Source: Acanthochromis polyacanthus (Eukaryota; Chordata; Actinopteri; Pomacentridae). From it: a DNA stretch of 64,000 bases. The DNA lies in NCBI RefSeq assembly GCF_021347895.1, contig NC_067115.1, positions 13,215,876-13,279,875 on the forward strand, read 5' to 3'. Below, piece after piece: positions 12,451 through 23,975 of this stretch. The stretch's first letter is position 1. Every line of letters begins with the position of its first letter. The notes under the pieces are model-generated. The model saw only the letters and a program-made list of their open reading frames with translations. It did not search any database and had not been told where the DNA came from. A program made the translations under genes and the position numbers.

Positions 12451-13017
12451 ACATTGACATGCAATAGATTGCTTTGTTTTCACCAGAAAAGCAAATTATG
12501 AAGAAGAAAAAGGCTGCAATTGTTACATAGTCCTAATGTGTAATTTGTAATTTACTAAAGGATGGAGAGAAAACAGGCTGAGTTACCACACGTACCCTCA
12601 GTACTGTGCAGTACTTACAAGGAGTTAGGGGTTTGATTTTAGCGTTACACTGCCATGTAATGTAATGATTTTCAGCTTAAATTTGTATATCATGGATTTT
12701 ATTTTGATGGTTTTGCATCATCTAAAGATTGTATGGCTGGGCCACATTGATTATTTTGAATGAGTGTGTGAGCTGTCTACAAATAACTACAGTATGCACT
12801 ATATAATTCTCCTAAATATTAAAAAATGTGAAATTTGCAACATCTTTCAATAATGGCATCGCATTTCTTACACACTGAAAAATCTAATAGTTTAGATCTA
12901 TTATATTCCAAATGCAGGCTTCATGGTAGGAACTGAAATCTTTTAATTTTTCAATACTTTGTGTATTCACCCTTACATTTGATAACAGTCTCAATGCTTC
13001 TTGGCATGTGGAATATC

Positions 13018-13594
13018 ATAGCCTAGCCATGCTATACCCATGTTTCTGACGGCACAAGGGTCTAGGGAAGCTCGACAGGGAGGGAGGCGGGCTAAAAGGT
13101 TGTCTATCAAATCCCTCTGCAGCAATTGGGTAGGTATACAACCAATCAACGCAACGAATAGGCTGACGGAGTTCCTAGAGCACCGGCGGATTGTGGCTAA
13201 GTCCCATTAGCTTCCCAACCAGCGGAGCCGCGGAGCCAACTGGTATATTAAGGATTTGCCATATCCCGTCGGCATAAGTCCAAATAAGTCTTTCTTCTCA
13301 ATGAAACACTTAAGTGCCGTCCTTTGTTTATCTTTCAAGTTGAATTTTAGCTTCAAATCTTTAAGGGCTGTGGCCAAAGCCGAGTCGAAAGATAACTGTT
13401 TATTGTGCGCTGGTTGTTTCTGTCAGAATCGTCACGCCTCTGTCGTCACTTAGTTCCGCCCGCCTTCTGACTCTACACTTCATGGTGATTGGTCCGGCCA
13501 GTTTTAGGAGAATCCAGCCTTATGGAGGGTAACTAGACCCACCCTGGCAGAGAATTAAATTCGTTGCCGTGGGTTGTCTAGCGTGGCTAGGCTA
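13018..13594. mobile_element. hAT-like nonautonomous DNA transposon (MITE) with 8-bp target duplication
   Basis: The ends are inverted: left TAGCCTAGCCATGCTA from 13019, right (reverse-complemented) TAGCCTAGCCACGCTA ending at 13594. The flanks carry the same 8 bases, GGAATATC, at 13010-13017 and 13595-13602, with one extra A at the left. An 8-bp duplication and terminal TAG suit the hAT superfamily. The 577-base element has a short open frame (13256-13453) with no transposase motif, so it is nonautonomous. I recall closely similar sequence as a repeat in other fish. It is inserted in intron 10. Confidence 0.8.
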
Positions 13595-16500
13595 GGAATA
13601 TCTTGCTTCTGGAGAGAAATTCTGCCATTATTCACAGTCTGTTTTCCAGCTGTCCTTTGCTGAAGGGGTTATGTTTCTGTTTTCTTTCTCTTTAAAAAAC
13701 CCCAACGAGTTTTACTGGATCCAAGTCACCCAACATACTTGGCCAGGTCATGTTTCATATTTCACCTGTGTGATCTTGACAGTGTGCTTTGCATCGTTAT
13801 CACTCCTCTTTTGCCAAGGTTCTGCAGACTGGGAGTCATCTTGTCAGCCAGTATTTTGGTATATCCACTGGTATTCATGGTTCGAGCTATAAGTGTCAAT
13901 TCCACCACAAATTTTGCACTCATTCAGCCCCACATCGTCACACTCCACCTATGTGCCTCACTGTGAGGACTATGGGTTCACTGTGATAGTTCTAACAAGG
14001 CTCACACCAAACATCACGCCATCTGAGCTGAACAAATTCACTTTAATAATGAGCTGCCAAATGTCATCAGGCTTCTTATCACATTCATTAGTGAAGTGTC
14101 ATCTTGCAGTTTGTTTCCGAAGTTTTGTTCAGCATGCAGGGGTGTTTTTTTAGATGCTGTCCATAGACGCTATGAAACTTTTTTCACAGAAACAATGAGT
14201 TAAATCGATAACGAGTGTGACATATCGGAAGCATTAGGCTGTCTGTTTTATTCAAGCTCGACTGTATAAATAACACACTGTCCAAGGCGTCATTTTACAG
14301 CCACTGTGGCTCTTATTAGTTGTATCATGGCTCACTCTAAACCTCATGATTAGTGCTGCAACTGTATTGTGACAGATTTTAGTTGGTGATCAGTCTTACT
14401 GTATCGTTCACATTTGTGAACTCTCATAATCAGATTTTAGAGTTCCCTTGTCAAGTCTTTGCTATTCTGCTAGAACCTTGTTAATGTACCTAGGCTACCT
14501 AACGTGTGTTCTACTTTTGTGTCAATGATCACAAGTTTTCGAAGTTCTGTGTCAGTGATCACTGCTGTATTCATTTTGTTGAAGTAGGTTGCTACTTTGG
14601 GGCTTGTATTTTCTTTTTTTTTCTTTTCTCTGGGGCTTGCATTTTCAATTTGTCCTTTCCCAAGTATTTTTTCAATTGCTCGTAACAGTGAATACTGCTT
14701 GTCAACTTAGAGATAATGTAGTTAATGTGTGATGCAGATTTGAATCATTTGACATTTAACAGCAGTTGTATTACCATGACATTCACTGTGCATGTTTGTC
14801 TGTGGTTATATGTCAATATATCAATGAAGAATATAAAGAAAAAACAGAGATCTGCTTTCAAAATAGAATGAATATGAGTTGAGACCTGAACAGCAGGGAT
14901 GTTAAACTCAAACTGTTTGTTTTTTGAACAATATGTTGAAACAATGTACATACCAAAGCTTTGAAAATCTATTTCAAACAGCATTTTTTCTTGAAGATGA
15001 AACAGACAGCAGTCCAGACAAAACAAATTTCCTGTCTGCACTCTGGCTCTACTCATTCATAGGTTTATAAGGATACATTTTGGTATCATGTTCACAGCAT
15101 GTTGATGAATCCAATTATTAAGCTCCAATTTTGCACACTTGTTAGAGAATTAAATGGTTACTGTGGTCTAATGGGATGGATCTGGCCATTGTGATAATGT
15201 TCACAGCATGATGCCTTTTTGTCTGCATTTCACATACGTAACTACAAAGGCTGGGCAAAACGGCAGGCACCCCTTAAATTATCTAAAACAACAGCAGTGC
15301 CATACTCGCTGTTGGAAGCTAAAAATGGAAAGATTTTTGTGTTTTCACTCTTATAATTCTCAAGGCTGTAATTTGTGGGTTGTCTGCATTGAATTACATT
15401 ATATAATGCCTGTTGTTTTCTTGTCTCCCATGACATGTACATACATAGTGTACATTGTGATAGAACGAGGACTCAACCATCAGTCAAAGTCTGTCATTCT
15501 ACAGTATATGATTTATCCAGCAGAGCGTAATATACCTCTCAATGTCAAGTCTGACTTGAGGTGAAATACTAATTTTAACTGTGCAGGCTTTAAAGGGTCC
15601 TATAGTAAATCATGCTATAAAAAGGCCCATAAAGGCAGCTGGATGGCTGCAACAGGGGAGTGAAAAGAGACATATCTGTCTTTCTTCATATCTAAAAGAC
15701 GACAGGAAACACATTGTTAAGCCAACCACATGGTTTATCTAGCAAACTCCAGCATATAGCTTTACTATAATGGTTGATATCTGCTACACTGACAAAACGT
15801 GCAGAGCTACTGCTGCGACGCAGAGCCTTCTTATTTAAGCTCTTTCTGCTCACATTTTGAATGACAGATGGACAAACTGAATGACTGACAGCCACTGCAC
15901 AGTGCCAGACAGTGAATGCTTTCTCAGGCTGAGCATCCAGATAAAAGCCACAGCTCACATCACTTCTCTGTCACTCACGGTTTCATAGGCTAGACACACA
16001 AACAGGGCTTAGCAAAAGGGAGCCGCATGGCGGCTGGATGTCTGGATCCCTTTGTGTTCACTCTGAGACCACCGGAAAAGGTCAAACAGGGTCAAGGTGT
16101 GTCCAGGTGTTATGATTGTTGTCCACAGGCACAAACAAAACAAACAAACTCATCCACTAATTTGTTGACATTTCTGCTTCCTACAAAGCTGTGCATGATA
16201 AAGCAGAGAGAAAGGTCAATTTACATTCACTCAGATAATTTTGTCCTTTTTAAACAGACACTCTGTGTCTGTCACATAACAGCCGAGTGGCTGTACCCTA
16301 AACAGGCGTTGTGGTAAACAGAAACACAGATTAACATAACAAGACAATCAGGGGAAGCATTCCAGTGTGAAGGTGAGAAGACGTTCTATTAGGAAACAAC
16401 AAATAAGCAGCACATGAAGCGTTCATCCCTGTAAACTTGGATGAATTCAATCAATTTACATTTTACAAGGCCATTACAGGCACCAGCTTAATTGCATGGA

Positions 16501-16756
16501 GATGCGCTGCTATGAGTCTTGGCAAGGGCGCAATAGCAATGAATATAAGGTCACCATGGCAATGAGCTGTATATCTCACCTCTAATTATATGCTGAAGAA
16601 CCGTGTTTTTCTTATGTGGTGCTCAGACTGTTAATGGGACTCATTTTCTGACACTGACAACGGCTGACTGACTGTTTGTTGAATCATGCCAAACAAGTGA
16701 CTTTAGCACAAATTAAAAATAAACGCAACGTTACGCAGGCTAACATGCTGACTCAC

Positions 16757-16955
16757 CTCTGCGAACTGCAACCTGATGAATGTGCTGGTTGGAGGGGTGG
16801 CTAGCTTGAAGTTCTTCTTGGGTGCCACCCAGGTCTCCATTGTCTCCAGCTTGCTCGTTGCCAGGTTGGTGGCGTGGTGCTTGACCAAGTAGCCCTGGAA
16901 CTGGTCTGCCTGGAAGTAGAGATGCACTGACACTGGGTGGCCCATGGGGAAGTAC
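16757..16955 (-). CDS. xylt1: xylt1 exon 10: xylosyltransferase C-terminal domain
   Basis: One base completes the Arg, and 66 codons run [18 protein letters not shown] to RLQFAE. The acceptor is ctctgccag/GTAC and the donor GCAGAG/GTGAGT, a consensus-quality site. [18 protein letters not shown] is characteristic of the Xylo_C domain, which packs against the GT-A domain and is special to xylosyltransferases. Compared with human as I recall it, the loop [10 protein letters not shown] has one extra residue. The exon ends in phase 0 before IGTEWD of exon 11. Confidence 0.95.
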
Positions 16956-18029
16956 CTGGCAGAGCAGTGAGAAAGTGAGAATCCATTAGCAAACCTGATA
17001 CGAGCTGACCTACCTACTGTGCTGCTTTTCAGGGCTAATACTGTAAGGAGAGAAGAATATCAAGATTCATCTGGATAACGTCTGGAGAGAAGCAACCTTG
17101 GACATGCTAATGCGGCTGGATGCTAATGTATGCTTGCACTGAAGGTTAGTGGGGAGTCAATGTGCTCAGTGATTGTGAGACACGGTGGACATTAATTCAA
17201 TGACCTTTAATAGAAATCCAATTGGTCAAAAACGTGTCGACTGTGCAGATCATTTGCATAAAGTGCTGCTTGCGTGGGTAGGCGGAGTTTTTAACTTTAT
17301 ACACTTCTACAGGAGAATTACTTTGGATCAAAAATAAGTTATGAAATGGTGAACAAGGTTTAGTACCTTTGAGAACATAAGGGTAAGTAAATATTGCTTT
17401 GCAGTGTGCTGGTTGCTTTAGCCTGTGCTCTTGTTCTGAAGTGGAATGAATGGCTAAAGAAGACACGTGACAGTTGAGACCACAGTGCTCTGAAGATTAC
17501 AGAACAGTCATGGGCTGCATTGGCAGCAGATTCAGATTAGTCAGAGTTCTGAACACCACATACACTCACAAAACCCAACTAAACACATCATAAGTCTGCC
17601 GAACAAAGTTGAACTGGGTCATCCAGTCAGCTGAAGCCGAACGGAGGTCTTGCCCCCTCTGATTAGTCTGCTGTTGATTTGTGAGTTGCTTCATACGTGG
17701 CAGAGGGGTCGGACCCTCGGGGCAGCCAGCCGGGGTGACTTCTGGAAAAACAAAAAGGGGCCAGGGTGGGCACTGCTGGGGAACACTTCACAGCTGCTCT
17801 CTGACTCTTTTCTCGCCCAGATTTCTCATCCTTCTGCTTGCTTAAACTCCTCTTTATTCCACTTGTTTTGCACACACACACAGCTTAACACACAGAGTTT
17901 CTCCCTGCTCCCCTGAGCCCATGGCCTCATCAGTATTCCACTAAAGGACCAGGAGTCAACCCGTCCTGGTAAATGCTACCCTGACAAGCAGAACAGCAAA
18001 TATTTACACCCACAAGGATAGCATTGCAC

Positions 18030-18190
18030 ACTCCCTCCTCTGTTGCTCCCCCTTTTCGTTTTCCTGTGTCCTTCTCCTTTTCTCCTACTCTTTTATTTCC
18101 CATCTGCCTTTTCCTCTTTGCTCCTCTATTCTCCTTTCTTTTCCTTCTTTCATCCTGCTTTCTGTCCCTTGGCTCTCGTTCTCCCCCTGC
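18030..18190. repeat. Pyrimidine-rich low-complexity tract
   Basis: Almost continuous C/T on the plus strand, with TTTTCCT, CTCCTTT and TTCCTTC units. The open frames read through it on both strands are composition artefacts. Confidence 0.7.
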
Positions 18191-21159
18191 CCCATCTTTC
18201 CCAAAAGAGACGTGGCTGCCAGGCGGAGAGGCAGTGAGAAGGGGGTCGGGGCGTAGCCTGCACAGAAGCTCCATTCAGCCTTTTTACTCCACAGTCTCAC
18301 CAATTGAGTCACAGCGGGCTGCTAAAAGAGCCAAATCGCTCTCTGTGTCCTTTTCCTCTCTCCTGCTCCAGCCTCACACCGAGGTTGATCCGTCCATCTG
18401 TTGGTTGCACATCTGAATTCTACATGCATGCAAAATAAGTGGCTACACACTGACTTGAGACATCACACAGGGAATTGAATAAGACATATTTCCAAGTGAG
18501 AACTTTGCTGTGTCTTGCTTAAAGCAAAAAAAAAAAACAACAACAAAAAAACAAATACTTGATTGGTTTTAATTACTTGTCTAGTAAAATTCCAGATCAG
18601 TAAAACATAAATAAGACAGCTCCAGGCAGGCCTTGCACAGTCCCACCACACACATTGTGTATTTAATTACAACGCTAATAAACCACAGTGTGGCTGAATT
18701 GCAAAATCACAAGGCAATTTAGGTTTATTTCTGTTTTTTTTTAGTCTAGCCTGATCTAAGTAATGCCTCACTGCAATTGTATGACTCGTTGTGACTCACG
18801 TTATTTATGGGCTACTTTCTTTTTTCCTCATACGCTTCATAAAATCGTATCATACTTATGTAGCAACATCTTAAAGGTTAACAGTAATACTTTAATGTCT
18901 ACACACTACACTGAAAAGATGATGATGAGATGCAATGTATTATTCATTGCTTCCACCCAGAAATGCTGCTGAGATCAATTAATGACTGAACAAGCATAGA
19001 CGAGGCAGGACTAGTATGATTGTGAGTTAAATGATAACATCTTATTATGCTTTGGAAAATGCTGAACACAGTGTTAGACTACAAATTCATATTACAATAT
19101 ATGTATCACAATATAACATGTATTTGTTGAGCCCCAGTTTGTTTCCCTAATGTAATATCACGCATAATCAAAATAATCTTTATAATTTTCTACATTGCAG
19201 CTACATTTCCTTATACAGACGGAAATTATACAACCACAAATCTGAGCATATATACAATAACGCAACAATTTGTAAGGAAATTTTTAACATTCATCAAAAT
19301 CAAAAATTTTACTAACTAAGCAAGAAGATATCTCACTGTTGGCTATAAACTTTGGACTAAGAAAAAGATGCCACTTTGGAATGGGCTGAAAGTCTTTATA
19401 TTTTTAATTCACATGGCCAGAAAAGTCTTTGACGATTCTGGGAATACCTCCTGACCAGCAGACAGTGTTGCTCAACAACATACTGAGGTTTTTTTTTTCT
19501 GAAGATTGCCAGGAACTTATCTTTTGGAAAAGCCAGACACTTTGCAGTGAGCCCCCAGTGCAATATAAATACATGAGAGGCACAAGCTGGGACTAACGCT
19601 GGGTAAGCTGGCAGGTTTATTTTTCTCTTTTCTTCTTGTCATTCACTCTGGGAATATACAAGTAAGTGTATATTGGAGGTTAGCCCTCCACCAAAAAAGA
19701 GAACATAACACTGTAAGGTGTATCAGCAGATGTGGGCACACATAACCTTTTACTCTGAATCATCTATTTTTTTCTGTATTCGCTGAATTTGAATGAAATT
19801 CAATTTATGGACAAAGCCGACATACAAACACCATGAAAACAAATTTTAATTGACTTTCAGTTTGCATATGAGGACATCAAACCTGATCTGAACTTTACCC
19901 AAAAGGCTTAACGGGGCTCTTAAATGTTAACACAGCATTTAGTCTGTGTACATTTGCTTAATATATGTTTGCACAAATACACCAGCTGGATCCCTTCACT
20001 GACTCAGGGAGGCTTATATGCACTAAAAAACCAAAGTGCTGAGGTTACACTTCAGTTTGTGCATACATGGTAAGAAAACGCAGTAAAAACACATGTACAC
20101 GCATGCACCAACAACACAGCTCTTGAGCTGTTTCCATGGTGACTAACACACACATATGCTACCTACACAATCATACAGATGTTTACAATAGTTCTCTTTT
20201 TTTCTTGATCTATTACCTCCTCCCTGCTCACCCATTTAAAGCTGTTACATCTTGGTTGTTTGAGACCCTTTTATTTCTCTCCCATATAGGCAAATACACA
20301 TATACACATACACACATGCAGCATTTAAACAGAAACAGCTGCAGCTGATAGACGGTTTTGAGGTATGACAGATGGAAACCAGGAAACCAGGCTTTCTTTC
20401 ACTGCTTCACTTTACCTGCACGATTTCACAGAACACCCACAATGCAGCAGGCTGGGCACTGGACGCCTCGTCATACTGGAGTCCAGCTAACGAGGAGCAA
20501 AAACCGACTCAGTTCACATGCAGCGCACACCAGCCGAGCTGATCGCTTCCATGTTGCCTCTTAGATTTACTCTGCAACAGCAGGTGATACTGCTCTCAAA
20601 GGCTTCACTAGTCAGTTTCCCTGATGATTTCTGAAACTTTACCCAGCAGAACAGTGTGGAATGGTAGCTTGGATGATGGAAAACAAAAACTACAGCAGAT
20701 CAGAAAACAGTTTGTCTCCATATATTGCTAAAACAACTGGTCTCCTTCATGCTGTTTTCTGTTTATTTTCCTGCATTCTGACTCATGGGGATGGAAAAGT
20801 CAGTTTATTGTTTGTTGATGTCATAAAGAATGCTACCTAAGTCTATAATGGCTATAGGTTTACATTGTGTGTGCGCGTGTGTGTACTTTTTGCGGCTTTC
20901 TCTCATACATAAGCAAATTAGAAACTTACACCTCTGCTCTCGCTTTTGAATCAGCGTATTCAGTTCGGCACTGTTAGTCACTTTGCATGTAGGACTCATC
21001 ATGGTTCAAATAAACGACAGGGAATTTAAATTGCTCTCACACCAGATGCTGCTCAAACCATATGTTATTGAAACCCTTTCTGAAATACATGAAGCTTAAA
21101 TGTTCTATTTGCCTACTAAATATGAAAGCATGGTGTGGGTTTTTCTTTTTCCTTTTAAG

Positions 21160-21535
21160 TACACACACTACCATTTAAAAGTCTGGGGTCACTTAGAAAT
21201 GTCCTTATTTTTGAAAGAAAAGATTTTTTTTGATGAAGATAGCATTAAATTAATCAGAAACCCAGTCCTGACATGGTTAATGTGGTAAATGACTATTCTA
21301 GCTGGAAACGGCTGATTTTAATGGAATATCTCCATGGGGTACGGAGGAACATTTCCAGCAACCATCACTTCTGTGTTCTAATGCTACATTGTGTTAGCTA
21401 ATGGTGTTGAAAGGTTAATTGATGATTTAGAAAGCCTCGTGCAATTATATTAGCACATGAATGAAAGTGTGAGTTTCCATGGAAAACATGAAATTGTCTG
21501 GGTGACCCCAAACCTTGGAACGGTAGTGCACTCTT
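21160..21535. mobile_element. Tc1/mariner-type MITE with about 28-base inverted ends
   Basis: The left end CACTACCATTTAAAAGTCTG continuing GGGTCAC is inverted at the right as GTGACCCCAAACC then TTGGAACGGTAGTGC. A TA lies at 21160-21161 just outside the left end. The interior (CTGGAAACGGCTGATTTTAA, GGAATATCTCCATGG, GTGTTAGCTAATGGTGTTG) closely follows a MITE family I recall from many fish. It is about 365 bases with no transposase, so it was mobilised in trans. Confidence 0.75.
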
Positions 21536-21964
21536 GAATCCATGCATCTCCACTAATAATACACCAGCCTTAAGGTCAGCTTTTAATGCTATGGTTTATA
21601 TGCACTCAATATGTCGGGGATAACTGAGTGTCATACTGTGTTACAAAATGAATAGCAAAACCCAGTGTTCCCAGTTGCTGACTGGAAGTATTCATTGTTA
21701 TCATATTTCCATGACGTGATCTACGTGACACAATGCATCAACAAAGAAAGAAAAGACTTTCATGTACAGTATGTTGTTGCTCTTATGGGTGTGGTGGTCC
21801 TTTGAGAGTAAAAACAAACTGCAGTGCACCTGTGGATGTAGGTGCAGGTGTATGATAATAATGATGATGATGAAACAAACGTAAAAGGACTATTTGCGTG
21901 CACAAATGTGGGTGGGGATGGGACGCCAATCTTCGCGTGCATGTAGGCGTTCACAAAAACCAAC

Positions 21965-22230
21965 CTGCAGCTGTGATCCTTTGGGTTCCCCTGCAGCGAG
22001 GCAGCAGCTCTGGCCAGGCCCAGGCGCGAAAAGGAGTGGTAGTACGTGAGCTGCGTGTCCGACAGGCTGGCCACGCCGTCTGGCTCGTCGTACACGTTCT
22101 CCCAGTACGAGTTTAGTGCCAGCGTTCCCTGGGGAAAGGGTCCAAACAGGTAGGCATCCAGCTGGTTCACTATCTCCTGGTTCACGCTGGCTTCAAACTT
22201 CCTGGCAAAGAAGGTGGGCCGCACTGTTTG
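21965..22230 (-). CDS. xylt1: xylt1 exon 9: end of the GT-A domain and link to the C-terminal domain
   Basis: Eighty-eight codons plus two bases of a split Arg, from [15 protein letters not shown] to GNPKDHSCR. The acceptor is gcctctgcag/CAA. By counting, the Arg of FFARKF equals human Arg598, a nucleotide-sugar contact and a known disease position; it is kept. [12 protein letters not shown] and [12 protein letters not shown] are conserved landmarks. One extra residue relative to human, as I recall it, lies in the loop before SCR. The donor reads TGCAG/GTTGGT, with T rather than A/G at intron position 3, so it is the weakest donor among the exons here; no better in-frame GT is evident and the next exon fits the phase exactly. 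Confidence 0.95.
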
Positions 22231-22542
22231 CTGCAGAGGCAGAGAGAGTAGAAGAAGGAAGGGAGGGCGGGGAACAGCAGCGCAGGGACGGACGAGATAA
22301 AGAGAAGAAAAAGGAGATTAAGAAATGGTGGTGTGCCAGAATGTCAGGGGAACAAATGCGATGTGTGAGATGTGTGCTGAACTGACGTGTGGGTAAAAGA
22401 AGGAAAAAATATGCAGATAGCAGGTAGAAGTGGTTGTAGGTAGCTGACAAAACAGAGAAATCTTTAATGACTCGTATATTAAATCAAAGCTACTCTCTAC
22501 TCAGTCTCGTAGTTTTATTCTTCTTCAGCACAAAGCGTCCTA

Positions 22543-22620
22543 TCAGTGGTTTCCAACCTTTGGGTCAAGACCCCACAAGGGCTTTCAAGATAAACTGGCA
22601 GTTTGAAGGGTTGTTTCATA
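22543..22620. repeat. Possible fragment of a dispersed repeat
   Basis: CAGTGGTTTCCAACCTTTGG followed by GTCAAGACCCCACAAGGG resembles the start of a common vertebrate repeat (GTTCCCAACC...GGGTCGCGACCCC type). Only this short part is similar. Confidence 0.3.
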
Positions 22621-22954
22621 GATAACCCACTAATTAATCATTGCAGTTCAGCTGAGTGAAGCTGAACCAGAAATCTCATCTACACAATTTCAATGTATCC
22701 TTCATCCAATCTGCTGCCTCTGTTACCCACAATGCAACTCCATGTGGGTAATTCAAATAGTTCTTGCCCTCACTTTAAATTTTTTATTGCTTTTTTAGAG
22801 CTTTGTCTTTTTAAAAAAAAAAAGTCTTATTGCCATTGCACAGCCTTGAGAATAGTCACTTTGCATTTCACCTCACATAGTCTATAAACACGCAAGTGAA
22901 TCTTGAAGAAGAAAACATTACAGATTGTTCTAGCTTTGTTTTGCAATATAGTGT

Positions 22955-23300
22955 AACTTCAATGCACTTGGTGTACTGATAATCAAATTTCTTTCGAGGA
23001 AGAAGGCCACTTCTTGATCCTCCAGATTCTCCTCATCAGCATGCATAACTTCTTCATCATCACTCTGACAAAGTCAAGCATTCAAGTAGGATTTCGGTTT
23101 GGTAGCTAGAAGTCAGATGGTGCAAGTTGGGTGAGTAAGGGTTATAGAGCAACACTTCAAAGTCACATTTGGCTGCTTCTGCTACCTCTGTTATGAGGAC
23201 GAGCACATTGTCTTGGAGCAACAGCAGCCAGTTTGAGGCTTTTCTCTCTTTTTGTCTTTGATTGGTTGAAACATTTGAGTTTTTGCAGACAGCAATATAG
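22955..23300 (-). pseudogene. Mariner transposase fossil, C-terminal half
   Basis: On the minus strand one frame reads QDNVLVLITEVAEAA then KCDFEVLLYNPYSPNL, and after a one-base frame loss APSDF, which are the diagnostic mariner blocks (QDNA.H, HPPYSPDLAPSDF). Further downstream DDEEV and EENLEDQEVAFFLER match the C-terminal region. It is broken by stop codons and frameshifts and is clearly dead. The 5' half of the transposase and the ends of the element were not seen. Confidence 0.7.
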
Positions 23301-23737
23301 AGCTATATAGTATACAGCTATCATCCAAAATGCCAGCTAAGACTGTTGTTTCAGGGTGAGGTTGAAAGGTTTTTCAAACCCCTTGTATGTAGCTAGCACT
23401 GGCTAATGTAGTCTTGAGTCACTGGCCTTAAGCACTCAAGCAGTGATCTGGTAGGTTCTCTTCTTTCTAATTCTACAACAATCCCTGAAGCAACAAGAGA
23501 TTTTATGCAACTGTTTTACACATAAAGGATAAGTTAGCACAACCCAGAACCACACACTGATATGTAAAAACAGCATAGTTTCTTTAATAAAAATGAAAAG
23601 TAGAGAAAATTTTCTGGTGTATAAAGTTATGCTTTGTTTTACTCTAACATTTGCATTTTTCTTTATTTGATAAATTTCTGGATACATTAGCTTCAGGACT
23701 AAAAAAAAATGTGGAAAAACAAGGAAAAAACTAGCAG

Positions 23738-23975
23738 ATATGAGCTCAAACCTTATGACCTCTGCTGTCTAATATGCTGTTGGTCATTCTTGTACTACCC
23801 AAACAGCTCTGACTCACTGAGGCCAAGAGTCTACAAGACCTCTGAAGGAGCCCCGTGGTAACAGACAACTTTAGCAGCAGATCCTTTAAGTGCTGTAACT
23901 TGTGAGGTGGAGCTGCCACTGATCGGACACGCTCCAGCACATCTCCAAAACACTCCAAAGAGAGAGGTCTGAAAA
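23738..23975 (-). pseudogene. Tc1-like transposase fossil, C-terminal end
   Basis: The minus strand reads DVLERVRSVAAPPHKLQHLK then DLLLKL, which resembles the C-terminal segment of a Tc1-like transposase (APPRNLQDLKDLLL type). A frameshift then disrupts the block corresponding to RGLVESMP and RAVLAARGG. It is followed by GACAGCAGAGGTCATAAGG, like the 3' end of that element. Short, degenerate, and next to the mariner fossil in the same orientation. Confidence 0.55.

Larger units (their letters stand above)
8675..16756 (-). other. xylt1 intron 10
   Basis: An 8082-base intron, the largest complete one here. Listed separately: a G-rich run, a CA tract, an L2-like copy, a fragment of an AGCTTAGC-type repeat and a hAT-like MITE. 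The intervals 8780-9370, 10020-10700, 11000-12330 and 13600-16750 show no named feature. Confidence 0.85.
16956..21964 (-). other. xylt1 intron 9
   Basis: A 5009-base intron with a pyrimidine-rich tract and a Tc1-type MITE, listed separately. The rest (16956-18020, 18200-21150, 21540-21960) is unremarkable AT-rich DNA. Confidence 0.85.

Noticed and set aside
13256..13453. 65-residue frame inside the hAT-like MITE
   Set aside because: No DDE/hAT motif, and the element is far too short for a transposase.
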